This document shows positions 11,155 through 19,937 of a stretch of 40,771 nucleotides of DNA, piece by piece. The notes under the pieces were generated by a model. That model made no database searches. It had not been told where the DNA came from and saw nothing but the letters and a program-made list of their open reading frames with translations. Location of the stretch: the NCBI GenBank assembly GCA_031292675.1, contig JARLGQ010000185.1, positions 1 through 40,771 of the forward strand, given 5' to 3'. Numbering within the stretch: the first letter of the stretch is position 1; every line of letters begins with the position of its first letter. A program made the position numbers and the translations under genes. The stretch comes from Acidimicrobiales bacterium (GTDB lineage: Bacteria; Actinomycetota; Acidimicrobiia; Acidimicrobiales; UBA8190).

Positions 11155-13566
11155 ATGCCTGCCACGAGCTATATCAGGACCTTCGGAGAGATCGGCAACG
11201 AGGACGTCCCGCTTGTGGGCGGGAAGAACGCCTCGTTGGGCGAGATGTACTGCAGCTTGTCAGCCGAGGGTGTTCGAGTACCCAACGGGTTCGCCATCAC
11301 CTCGGAGGCGTACCGCTACATGCTCGACAAGGCCGGGGCCTGGGAACCACTGCACGATGCGCTCGACGACCTGGACATCTCCGACGTCGTCGACCTCGCC
11401 CGTCGGGGCAAGCGGGCCCGCGACATCGTCTACGGCGCAGGGATCCCGGAGGACCTGGCTCACGAGATCCTCGACGCGTACCGGGGGCTGCAGGAGGAGT
11501 ACGGCGAGGAGGTGAGCCTGGCCGTCCGGAGCTCGGGGACGGCCGAGGACCTGCCGACGGCAAGCTTCGCCGGACAGCACGAGACGTACCTCAACGTGCG
11601 CGGTGACGCCAACCTGCTCGAGGCGTGCCGGCGCTGCTTCGCCAGCCTCTTTCTGGACCGGGCCATTCACTACCGGGTCGATCAGGGTTTCGACCATTTC
11701 AAGACTGGCTTGTCGATCGGTGTCATGAAGATGGTGCGCTCGGACCTGGCCTCCTCTGGCGTGATGTTCTCCTTGGACACGGAGTCCGGCTTCCGCGACG
11801 TGGTCCTCATCACGGGCTCGTACGGGCTGGGCGAGAACGTCGTGCAAGGAGCGGTCGACCCTGACGAGTACCTCGTCCACAAGCCGACATTCAAGGCAGG
11901 CCACCGAGCAGTGCTGCGCCGGCTGCTCGGGGACAAGGCCGTCAAGATGGTCTTCGTCGAAGGTGAGAGCAAACACACCACACGCAACGTCCCCACCCCC
12001 AAGGCCGACCGGCACCAGTTCTGCCTGAACGACGTCGACGTGCTCGAGCTCGCCGGTCATGCCTGCACGATCGAGAACCACTACGGCCGGCCGATGGACA
12101 TGGAGTGGGCCAAAGATGGCATCGACGGCCTTCTCTATCTTGTCCAGGCACGGCCTGAGACGAGCATCTCGCAGCGTTCGGCCACCGTGATCGAGCGGTA
12201 CGTGATCGGCGGCGCCGGAGAGGTCCTCGTCGAAGGCCGAGCCGTGGGAGAACGCATCGCGGCCGGGAGTGTCCGCCGAATCGACAACGTGTCACAGCTG
12301 CGGGAGTTCACGCCCGGAGAGGTGTTGGTCGCCGACACGACAACGCCGGACTGGGAGCCTGTCATGAAGATGGCATCCGCCATCGTCACCAACCGGGGTG
12401 GTCGCACGTGCCACGCCGCCATCGTCGCCCGAGAGCTCGGCATCCCCGCAGTCGTGGGAACAGGGGACGCCACCACCCGGCTGCAAAGCGGAGACGTGGT
12501 CACTGTTTCGTGCGCAGAAGGCGACACGGGTCACGTGTACCGCGGGACCATCTCCTTCCACGTCGAGCGAACGGAGACCGACGAGCTCCCTCGTCCGGCC
12601 ACCCGGATCATGGTCAACCTGGGCAACCCCGATCTGGCCTTCATCACGTCGTTCCTCCCCAACGACGGAGTAGGGCTGGCTCGCATGGAGTTCATCGTCA
12701 ACGAGTCGATCAAGGCGCATCCCCTGGCCCTCCTGCACCCCGAACGCGTGACGGACCCGAAGGCACGTCAGGAGTTGGCTCGTCTCACGAGGGGGTACCG
12801 GGACGGTGAACAGTTCTTCGTCCAGAGGCTGTCGGAGGGAATCGGCACGATTGCTGCCGCCTTCTGGCCCAAGCCCGTGGTGGTGCGGATGTCCGATTTC
12901 AAGACCAACGAATACGCGAGCCTCGTCGGCGGCGCGGACTTCGAGCCACACGAGGCCAACCCGATGCTGGGGTTCCGGGGTGCTTCGCGTTATGCCCATC
13001 CCGCCTACGCGGAAGGATTCGCCTTGGAGTGCAAGGCCATGAAGCGAGTCCGCGAGGACATGGGCCTGACCAACACGGTGATCATGCTTCCCTTCGTCCG
13101 CCGGGTCGACGAAGCCAGAAAGGTCTTGGATCGCATGGCCGAGCTGGGGCTCGAGCGTGGCAAGAACGGGCTTCAAGTCTTTGCCATGTGCGAGATCCCC
13201 AACAACGTCATCCTCGTCGATCGCTTCGCGGAGCTCTTCGACGGGTTCTCGATCGGCTCCAACGATCTCACCCAGCTCACCTTGGGTGTCGACCGCGACA
13301 GCGAGATCGTCGCCTTCGACTACGACGAACGGGACGAGGGGGTCAAGGAGATGATCCGCCTCGCGGTGGAGGGGTGTCGCCGCAACAAGATCCACTCGGG
13401 CTTCTGCGGGCAGGCTCCGTCGGACTATCCGGAGATGGCCGAGTACCTGGTGGAACTGGGTATCGACTCGATGAGCCTCAACCCCGACACGGTGGTCGCC
13501 ACGACACGCGAGGTGCTCGAGGTCGAGAGCCGGCTGAAGCGGCCGGCGCGCCACCCCGCCGCGTGA
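11155..13566 (+). CDS. ppsA: phosphoenolpyruvate synthase
   Basis: 803-residue PEP synthase (pyruvate, water dikinase), which makes PEP, AMP and phosphate from pyruvate and ATP for gluconeogenesis. Domain order is standard: an N-terminal ATP-grasp domain (GGKNASLGEM at residue 22, RSSGTAEDLPTASFAGQHET), the swivelling phosphohistidine domain (GGRTCHAAIVARELGIPAV, His near residue 420), and the C-terminal TIM barrel (GSNDLTQLTLGVDRD, CGQAPSDYP with the catalytic Cys). The length is typical. The ATG at 11155 follows a 242-bp gap divergent from pncB. A small gene follows 22 bp downstream and is probably co-transcribed. Confidence 0.95.
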   Translation: MPATSYIRTFGEIGNEDVPLVGGKNASLGEMYCSLSAEGVRVPNGFAITSEAYRYMLDKAGAWEPLHDALDDLDISDVVDLARRGKRARDIVYGAGIPEDLAHEILDAYRGLQEEYGEEVSLAVRSSGTAEDLPTASFAGQHETYLNVRGDANLLEACRRCFASLFLDRAIHYRVDQGFDHFKTGLSIGVMKMVRSDLASSGVMFSLDTESGFRDVVLITGSYGLGENVVQGAVDPDEYLVHKPTFKAGHRAVLRRLLGDKAVKMVFVEGESKHTTRNVPTPKADRHQFCLNDVDVLELAGHACTIENHYGRPMDMEWAKDGIDGLLYLVQARPETSISQRSATVIERYVIGGAGEVLVEGRAVGERIAAGSVRRIDNVSQLREFTPGEVLVADTTTPDWEPVMKMASAIVTNRGGRTCHAAIVARELGIPAVVGTGDATTRLQSGDVVTVSCAEGDTGHVYRGTISFHVERTETDELPRPATRIMVNLGNPDLAFITSFLPNDGVGLARMEFIVNESIKAHPLALLHPERVTDPKARQELARLTRGYRDGEQFFVQRLSEGIGTIAAAFWPKPVVVRMSDFKTNEYASLVGGADFEPHEANPMLGFRGASRYAHPAYAEGFALECKAMKRVREDMGLTNTVIMLPFVRRVDEARKVLDRMAELGLERGKNGLQVFAMCEIPNNVILVDRFAELFDGFSIGSNDLTQLTLGVDRDSEIVAFDYDERDEGVKEMIRLAVEGCRRNKIHSGFCGQAPSDYPEMAEYLVELGIDSMSLNPDTVVATTREVLEVESRLKRPARHPAA

Positions 13567-13588
13567 CGCCACGGAGAAAGGACCAACG

Positions 13589-13831
13589 ATGCAACTGGAA
13601 CTGACCGTCGAGCAGGCGCAGGAGCTCAAGACGCTCCTCGAGCAGTCGTTGCCGGAGTTGAGCCACGAGATCGCCGCCACCGACAACACCGTGTACCGGG
13701 CCGGGCTGAACGTGTATCGCGATCGTCTTGTCGAGGTCACAGAGGCGCTGAGCCGGTTGCTGGCGGCTGCCCCGGGGGCCCAACTTCCGCCTGCGGAGCT
13801 CGTCCGTGAGCTTGCCCACCCCGGCGACTAG
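13589..13831 (+). CDS. small hypothetical protein (80 aa) behind ppsA
   Basis: 80-residue acidic, helical protein (MQLELTVEQAQELKTLLEQ). It contains a helix-loop-helix pattern rich in Leu/Glu and the segment YRAGLNVYRDRLVEVTEAL. I do not recognise a named family, although similar small proteins occur in actinobacteria. The ribosome site AAAGGA precedes the ATG by 6 nt, and the gene is 22 bp behind ppsA in the same direction, so co-expression is likely. There are no membrane or signal segments. Confidence 0.7.
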   Translation: MQLELTVEQAQELKTLLEQSLPELSHEIAATDNTVYRAGLNVYRDRLVEVTEALSRLLAAAPGAQLPPAELVRELAHPGD

Positions 13832-13868
13832 CCGGCGACAGGCCATCTTGGATCGTGACGCCATCTGA

Positions 13869-15107
13869 TCACGGCCACCCCGCGTCGAGCAGTGCGTCGA
13901 TGTTGCCATTGGACGAATCGGCCGCGTCGGCGAGGTACGGCAATGCGTATGCGCCTTCGATGGAGTGCAGCACGCCGGCGGTGTTCACGGGGGTGGCATC
14001 CTGCTTCGGGCTGGCCTTGAGCGCCGCGCTGACGACGATGGTGACAATGCGGCCACCACCACCCCCGCCGGCGTTGCCCACGCGCGAGGCGTCGGAATCG
14101 GCACCCTCGTCCCATTCGACGACGATCCGGCCGCCGTGGGCATACCAGGCGGTCGCCTGCACCTGTGAGACGAAGCTCCCCAGCCACGCGTCGCCCACCG
14201 AGGGATTCACGTCCCCGTTGGCGTTGGTCGACCCGTCGTGCATGTCGTCGGTGCCGTTGGGGGTGACCCACACGAAGTCGGGAGGTGCCGTCGCGTTGAG
14301 ATCGCTGACGAGGGTCGTCGACGGCACCACGTTCGTGGCGAAATCCGGCATCGCGACAACCGCGGGGAAGTAGACGAAGGGGTTGTGGTGCTGGTAGTAC
14401 TGCCCGCCACAACAGGTGGTGTCTCCCCCCGTGTACCCCGCCGAAGGCATGGACTCCATGTACGCCTTCCAGGAGATCCCCGCCTTCTCGAGCTGATTGG
14501 CCAACGTCGGCACGCTCGCCGCAATAGCCTCGGAGGACGGCGTTCCGTCATCGGTGACCCCGGAGCTGGTGCCGGACAACAATTCGAGGTAGTTCGGTAG
14601 TGACGGGTGCCCGATGGAATACGACTGGGTCGCCACGCCGTACTGAGTGGCCAGGACGTTGGTATTGGGAGCCTCGGAGTTCCCGATGAGCTCGCCCTGG
14701 CTCTCGTTCTCCATCATGACGACCATGATGTGCGGCACCGCGGGAGCGGGGGGTGGGACGGGAGCACTCTTCGGAGCCGTGGCCGCTTTGACCCGGGTTG
14801 GCGATGGCCGCGTCGGCGGGGGCTGTCGCTTCGCTGAGGGTGCGGACGTGCCTGGTGAGACTGCGGTCGAGGAGCTCACAGCGGGCGGCGCCGACGTGGG
14901 CGCCGAATCCGCCGGAGGCGACGAGGTCACCGACGTCACCGGCTCGTGTGGGAGCGCTGATCGCTCGGCGGGGGCCGGAGTCAACACAAAGAATGAGATC
15001 AGTCCGAACGTGAGACCCATGGCACCCGCGGAGACCAGCGCCACCCGTCGGCTCGAACGCCGGCGTCGATGCTTCGCCCCGCCACGCGACCGGGGCGGTG
15101 ACACCAT
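13869..15107 (-). CDS. membrane-anchored phosphoesterase (acid phosphatase-like, PF04185 type)
   Basis: About 412 residues. A basic N-terminus is followed by one hydrophobic helix (VALVSAGAMGLTFGLISFFV), a Ser/Pro/Thr-rich spacer of about 100 residues and a phosphoesterase domain. The domain shows MVVMMENESQGELIGN near its start and the conserved GHPSLPNYLELLSGTSSG. These are the marks of the phosphoesterase family that includes phospholipase C-like enzymes and acid phosphatases. It is probably anchored in the membrane with the catalytic domain outside. The ATG at 15107 follows GGGAG; an upstream GTG at 15164 is possible. A glycine run (GGGGGG) sits late in the domain. The substrate is unknown. 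Confidence 0.8.
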   Translation of the reverse strand: MVSPPRSRGGAKHRRRRSSRRVALVSAGAMGLTFGLISFFVLTPAPAERSALPHEPVTSVTSSPPADSAPTSAPPAVSSSTAVSPGTSAPSAKRQPPPTRPSPTRVKAATAPKSAPVPPPAPAVPHIMVVMMENESQGELIGNSEAPNTNVLATQYGVATQSYSIGHPSLPNYLELLSGTSSGVTDDGTPSSEAIAASVPTLANQLEKAGISWKAYMESMPSAGYTGGDTTCCGGQYYQHHNPFVYFPAVVAMPDFATNVVPSTTLVSDLNATAPPDFVWVTPNGTDDMHDGSTNANGDVNPSVGDAWLGSFVSQVQATAWYAHGGRIVVEWDEGADSDASRVGNAGGGGGGRIVTIVVSAALKASPKQDATPVNTAGVLHSIEGAYALPYLADAADSSNGNIDALLDAGWP

Positions 15108-15419
15108 GTTCTCCCGGTGCGGATGCCGTGCGTGCCGAGCCGTTCCATGGCCCACCTCCGTCACCTTGGCAGGGATTCGATGCGGTGTCCAAGGGCGAGG
15201 TCACGGCGCTTTCTCGGCGCCGGGCGCCCTTCGTTCCGGTCACACGCGGCCAGGACGCGACAGCACAATTGCTTCGAGGTCCGGACCATATAGTGTTTCG
15301 ATCCCGGCGGTCGGTGCCGGCGCGGCATCGGTACGGCACAGTGGGTCGTTTCGGAGCACCGCACCGAGGGGGCGACAGGGGGCCGCCCCGGGTGGTGCCG
15401 GATGTTCGGAGGGCGGGAC
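15108..15419. promoter_or_regulatory. divergent intergenic region between two exported-protein genes
   Basis: 312 bp separating the minus-strand phosphoesterase from the plus-strand HEYAE-motif protein, so it should hold both promoters. The only AT-rich patch is around 15265-15300 (CACAATTGCTTC and CATATAGTG). I could not fit clean -35/-10 boxes with normal spacing. A GGAGGG site at 15408-15413 serves the start at 15420. I see no gene in it. Confidence 0.3.
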
Positions 15420-16817
15420 ATGGGACGGTTCGACCAGGGCTCGGGGGCCCGCTGCCGGCGTGGGATGCGTGGGCGCGCCAGCCTCGCATTCGGAGCCGCT
15501 CTCGTGGTGGCCGGACTGGTGACCGCCACGGGTGGAGCCATCTCCGCCGCCACCCCGGCGAGGTCTTCGCAGAACCAGCCCGCCCTCACCGATCCCACGG
15601 CCGGCCACGCCTACCGACACGGTGCGGTCCCGCTGCGCACCTCGAGCGCAGCACTCCACAGCACGGCCGGGCCCCGCACGGGAACGACGCGGCACGGGCG
15701 CGCCCCTGCCGGTACGGTCAAGGGCCCCGTGAGCTCCGACGGCGGAACCGTCGTCACCGGGTCACCCAAGGTCTTTCTCGTGTTCTGGGGATCCCGGTGG
15801 GGCACGCAGGGCACGGGGGCAGGCGGCTACCAGGTGTTTTCAGGCGACCCCCACGGCCTGGCCCAGAATCTCCAAGCCCTCTTCAAGGGGTTGGGAACCG
15901 ACAACGAGCCGTGGAGCGCCATCGTCGCCCAGTACTGCCAAGGGGTGGCAGTGGGAACGAAGACCTGTCCGCTCTCGCCTTCGTCGGGCCACGTTGCCTA
16001 TCCGAGCAGCACTGTCCTGGCGGGGGTGTGGGAGGACATTTCGGCCAACTTGGCGGCCGCCACCGGGACGCAGATCGCGCAGGAGGCGGCCAACGCCGCC
16101 GTCCACTTCGCGAATCCCCCTGGCGCGCAGTATGTGATCGTCTCACCCACCGGCACCGACCCCGATCAGTGGCTCGATCCCAACTTCGGGTACTGCGCCT
16201 ACCACGACAACACCGGAGACCCTTCCATCGGCGCGGTGAGCGGGCCCAACGTCCCGTACACCAACATGCCCTACGTTCCTGACGTGGGTGCCGAGTGCAG
16301 CTCCTTCACCAACCCCGGGGCTCTCGACGGCGCCGACGAGACCGTCACCCATGAATACGCCGAGGTGCTGACCGACCCCTTCCCGCCGTCGGGGTGGACA
16401 GACATCCACGGCAACGAGGTCGCCGACAAGTGCGAGAACCTCGTCGGGGGCGGGCCCGGCGGTTCCACCTACGTGCCCCTGGCCACCGGGACATTCGCCA
16501 TGCAGGGGATCTGGGCCAACGACAGCGGCAAGAGAGGTGGATGCGAGAACGCCCACGCACTCATCTTGACGATGAGCCCCGGCAAGCAGAAGGGCACCAC
16601 CGGGACACCGGTGGCTCTTCAGATCAGCGCCCTCGACCTGCGGGGACAGACTCTGCACTACGCGGCAACAGGCTTGCCCGCCGGCGTGGGGATCAACCCG
16701 GCGACGGGGCTGCTCGCCGGTACCCCGTTGGCGCACGGCCGCTCCGACACCACGGTGACGGTGACGGACAGCTCCGCGAGCGCCGCGGTCGGCTTCGTGT
16801 GGACGATCAGGCGCTGA
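15420..16817 (+). CDS. secreted protein with HEYAE motif and C-terminal Ig-like domain
   Basis: 465-residue exported protein. The N-terminus has a basic stretch and a hydrophobic signal helix (LAFGAALVVAGLVTATGGA) ending with AISAATPA. The central region carries FLVFWGSRWGT, six or more cysteines, and VTHEYAEVLTDPFPPSGWTD followed by GNEVADKC. This His-Glu plus downstream Cys pattern occurs in actinobacterial secreted proteins and in EXORDIUM-like proteins and may be a metal site, but I cannot assign an activity. The last 75 residues are a putative Ig domain (LPAGVGINPATGLLAGTPLA). The ATG at 15420 was chosen over 15402 because GGAGGG sits 7 nt upstream. It neighbours two other exported enzymes. 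Confidence 0.7.
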   Translation: MGRFDQGSGARCRRGMRGRASLAFGAALVVAGLVTATGGAISAATPARSSQNQPALTDPTAGHAYRHGAVPLRTSSAALHSTAGPRTGTTRHGRAPAGTVKGPVSSDGGTVVTGSPKVFLVFWGSRWGTQGTGAGGYQVFSGDPHGLAQNLQALFKGLGTDNEPWSAIVAQYCQGVAVGTKTCPLSPSSGHVAYPSSTVLAGVWEDISANLAAATGTQIAQEAANAAVHFANPPGAQYVIVSPTGTDPDQWLDPNFGYCAYHDNTGDPSIGAVSGPNVPYTNMPYVPDVGAECSSFTNPGALDGADETVTHEYAEVLTDPFPPSGWTDIHGNEVADKCENLVGGGPGGSTYVPLATGTFAMQGIWANDSGKRGGCENAHALILTMSPGKQKGTTGTPVALQISALDLRGQTLHYAATGLPAGVGINPATGLLAGTPLAHGRSDTTVTVTDSSASAAVGFVWTIRR

Positions 16818-16990
16818 CTCGGCACTGAGCCGCCCCCCTGCTGCCGGCAGCGGGAGATGCGTCGTCAATTTTCGGGATGTCGGGCCGCGCCGGCGAGGCT
16901 TAGGGTAGGTCTGAGCAGGGGCGGGACCCACAAATGCCGATGATCCCCCGAGCATCGGCTCACTGTCGTGGAGTCTGCGAGGGAGGCGAT

Positions 16991-18460
16991 ATGGCTTTGT
17001 CGATGCGGCGCCGTCGGAGACACACCCGCGCCTTGAGCGCTGCAGCCGCCGCTGCAGCGGTGGCCCTGTTGTCCACACTCATCGGTGTGGTCCAGTCCAG
17101 CCCGGCGGGCGCGAACTCCACCGCCAGCGCCACGGTCAACGGCAACACGCAGTATCAGAGGATCACCGGCTTCGGCTCTTCGGAAGCCTTCCTGGAGGCG
17201 GAAATCATCATGGGCGCCCCCCACGGCACCCAGAACAAGGTCCTCAAGTTGCTGTACAGCACCAAGACCGGGGCCGGGTTGACCATCCTCCGCAACATGA
17301 TCGGCTCCACGGGCGAGTTCGGCTCCATCGAGCCCACGGCCCCCTCCAGTCCCACCGCTCCCCCCGTCTACCGGGCGCTCGGAAACGATGCCGGCCAGGA
17401 ATCGCTGGCAAGCACCATCCAACACAAGTACGGCGTGAACCAGTTCTTCGCCGACGCATGGTCGGCGCCACCGTTCATGAAGACCAATGGCTCCGACGTC
17501 AACGGCGGCACGTTGTGCGGCGTGCCCGGTGCCAGCTGCGCCAGCGGGGACTGGCAACAGGCATACGCCAACTACCTGGTGCAATACGCCAAGGACTACG
17601 CCGCCGACGGGATCAAGCTTCAGTACATCGGCTTCGAGAACGAAGCCAGCTACGCACCCGACTACTCAGGCATGGTTCTGACACCTGCCCAAACCGCGAC
17701 CTTCGCCGACGTCCTCGGCCCGACGTTGGCCGCTTCCGGGCTGTCGACCCAGCTCGAGTGCTGCGCCACGATAGGTTGGGACCTCGCCGCGCCCTACTCG
17801 AGCGCCATCGAAGCAGACTCCGTGGCCAGTTCCTACGTAAAGGTCTTCACCAGTCACGGCTACACGGCCGCGCCGGCATCGCCGCTGCCCGGATGGACGG
17901 GCCCGGCGTGGGAAACCGAGTGGTCCACGTTCGACACCTGGGATCCGTCCTGGGACGACGGCACCGACGCCTCGGGGCTCACATGGGCACAGAACATCTA
18001 CACCGGATTGACAGCGGCCAACCTGAGCGCATTCCTGTACTGGTACGGCGCAGACTCCTCCGGCCTGTACAGCGACAACGAGAGTCTGATCCAGATGAGC
18101 GGATCCACCGTCACGCCGTCGGGCCGGCTGTGGGCATTCGCCAACTACAGCCGGTTCGTCCGACCGGGAGCCGTGCGCATCGCGGCGACCACCACCGACA
18201 GCAACCTGGAGCTCACCGGTTTCAAGAACACCAACGGCTCCATCGCCGTGGTGGCGCTCAACACGGCCACGAGCCCCGTGACGGTGAGCTTCTCGCTCTC
18301 GGGCACGGGGATCTCGAGCAATGCGGCGGCGAAGCCCTATCTCACCGATGCGTCCCACGACACCGCCAAGCAGAAGACCATCAAGGTCAGAGGGGATTCC
18401 TTCAGCACCACGATCCCGGCGCGCTCGCTCGTGACGTACGACATCCCGGCTCCCCGGTGA
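16991..18460 (+). CDS. secreted glycoside hydrolase, GH30-like
   Basis: 489-residue exported glycosidase. The signal peptide has a run of arginines, an Ala/Leu core and ends near PAGANS (about residue 42). The catalytic TIM barrel begins ITGFGSSEAFLEAEI. The general acid/base is probably E218 in GFENEASYAPDY, and the nucleophile is one of the glutamates in WETEWSTF (E308/E310). A C-terminal beta-sandwich with SIAVVALNT and a SLVTYDIP ending completes the GH30 layout, the family of glucuronoxylanases, glucosylceramidases and beta-1,6-glucanases. Substrate not determinable. The ATG at 16991 follows GGGAGG. Together with its upstream neighbours it suggests degradation of external polymers. Confidence 0.82.
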   Translation: MALSMRRRRRHTRALSAAAAAAAVALLSTLIGVVQSSPAGANSTASATVNGNTQYQRITGFGSSEAFLEAEIIMGAPHGTQNKVLKLLYSTKTGAGLTILRNMIGSTGEFGSIEPTAPSSPTAPPVYRALGNDAGQESLASTIQHKYGVNQFFADAWSAPPFMKTNGSDVNGGTLCGVPGASCASGDWQQAYANYLVQYAKDYAADGIKLQYIGFENEASYAPDYSGMVLTPAQTATFADVLGPTLAASGLSTQLECCATIGWDLAAPYSSAIEADSVASSYVKVFTSHGYTAAPASPLPGWTGPAWETEWSTFDTWDPSWDDGTDASGLTWAQNIYTGLTAANLSAFLYWYGADSSGLYSDNESLIQMSGSTVTPSGRLWAFANYSRFVRPGAVRIAATTTDSNLELTGFKNTNGSIAVVALNTATSPVTVSFSLSGTGISSNAAAKPYLTDASHDTAKQKTIKVRGDSFSTTIPARSLVTYDIPAPR

Positions 18461-18707
18461 GCTCATGATTCGGCTCCCCTTCCCCCGACGCAATACCTGA
18501 CCGCTTAACGGGGGACCTCAGCGACCGCCTTCCCAGTGGCGAGAAGAACGTCGCCGGCGCGGTCCACCGCAGTCGTGGCGGACGAGGTCGCGCCAGAAAC
18601 GCGCTGGGGATGACCAGAGGCCATAGCATGTCGACCATGTCCGACGGTCGGCGCGACCTCGGTGACGGGCCATCACGATCGCCGATCGAGAGCGGCGAAG
18701 GAACTCG
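18461..18707. other. intergenic region upstream of the antiporter
   Basis: 247 bp between the GH30-type gene and the antiporter start. I see no gene and no convincing terminator. GAAGGA ahead of the ATG at 18708 is the ribosome site of the antiporter. Confidence 0.3.
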
Positions 18708-19911
18708 ATGATCCAGGCTGCGCTCCCGACTCTCGCCCTCATCGGCGTGGCGGCGGTGCTCGCGCCGATTCTCTCCGAAGCAAACCAGGGCACTCCGTGT
18801 GCCCTCGGTGGTGATCGAGCTCGGGTTGGGGATCCTCATGGGCCCATACGTGTTCAAGCTGGCCCACCCCAACACCTTGGTGACAGGGCTGTCGGACATG
18901 GGGCTCACGTTCCTCATGTTCCTGGCCGGCTTCGACCTGGAGCTCAACCGGGTCAAGGGGCAGCCGCTCAGATTGGCTGCGGTCAGTTGGCTGCTGTCTG
19001 TCGTTCTGGCGCTCGGTGTGGCCTTCGCCCTGGTGTCGACCGGACTGGCACTCGACACCCTCATCGTGGGTCTCGCCCTCACCACCACGGCGCTGGGCAC
19101 CCTGCTGCCCGTCGTCAGCGACGCGGGGGTGCTCGCCACGCCATTCGGGGCCTATCTGCTGGGCATCGGGACGGTCGGTGAGTTCGGGCCCATCGTGTTG
19201 GTGGCGGTCCTCCTGACCCACAAGGATCCCGTGGTCAGCAGCTTGTTGCTGGTGTCCTTCGTGGTGGTGGCGACCGTCACCGCGATGCTCGCCACCCGTG
19301 CCCATCCCCCCAAGGTCGTGGCGCTCCTCCGGCGGCACCTCGACTCCAGCGCGCAGCTCCCGGTGCGCGTCGCGGTCCTGCTCGTGCTCCTACTCGTCTA
19401 CCTCGCCTTCGAGCTGGAGCTCGACGTCCTCTTGGGGGCCTTCGCGGCGGGAATCGTGGTCCGGCTGTTCACCAACGGCGGGAACAGCGAGGACAACAAG
19501 ATCATCCAGGGCAAGCTGGAGGCCATCGGGTTCGGTTTTCTCATCCCCATCTTCTTCATCGTGAGCGGGACCCAATTCGACTTGCACATCCTCGTCTCCC
19601 GACCCAGTGCGCTGCTCCGCCTGGTGCTGTTCCTGGTCCTCCTGCTCGTGGTCCGCGGGGCGCCCGTCCTCCTGGTGTACCGCCACGTCCTCTCCCGTGC
19701 CGAGCGCGTGCCACTCGCCCTCTTCTCGGGCACCGGGCTTCCCCTCATCGTGGTCATCACCACGATCGGGACCGCCGAGGGCAAGATGCTTCCCGAGAAC
19801 GCAGCTGCCCTCGTGGGGGCCGGCATGTTGTCGGTGCTGTTGTTCCCGGTGCTGGGTCTGCGGCGACTACGTGCCGCGACAGGACCCGACGCCTGTGCCG
19901 AGAATCCCTGA
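18708..19911 (+). pseudogene. Kef/CPA2-type cation:proton antiporter split by a one-base frameshift
   Basis: Sodium(potassium)/proton antiporter of the CPA2 type, an integral membrane protein. The main frame (from 18799 to the stop) begins VPSVVIELGLGILMGPYVFK and contains about eleven helices, including FLMFLAGFDLEL and GIGTVGEFGPIVL. Family proteins start earlier with one more helix. That helix is present in another frame from the ATG at 18708 (MIQAALPTLALIGVAAVLAP, then ILSEA), preceded by GAAGGA. Dropping one base in the AAA at about 18781-18783 would join ILSEA to TRALRVPSVV and restore the family pattern. So this is a one-base insertion, either a real lesion or a sequencing error. A GTG start at 18799 would give a protein lacking TM1. 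Confidence 0.75.
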
Positions 19912-19937
19912 GGCTCGGCTCCTGGAGATCTCCGCCC

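Noticed and set aside
9575-11515. 646-codon plus-strand frame over pncB and the start of ppsA
   Set aside because: Antisense to pncB and out of frame with ppsA; composition is low-complexity.
15261-15300. Sigma-70 type promoter with TTGCTT and TATAGT
   Set aside because: The spacer is about 14 nt, too short for a standard promoter, so I do not call it.
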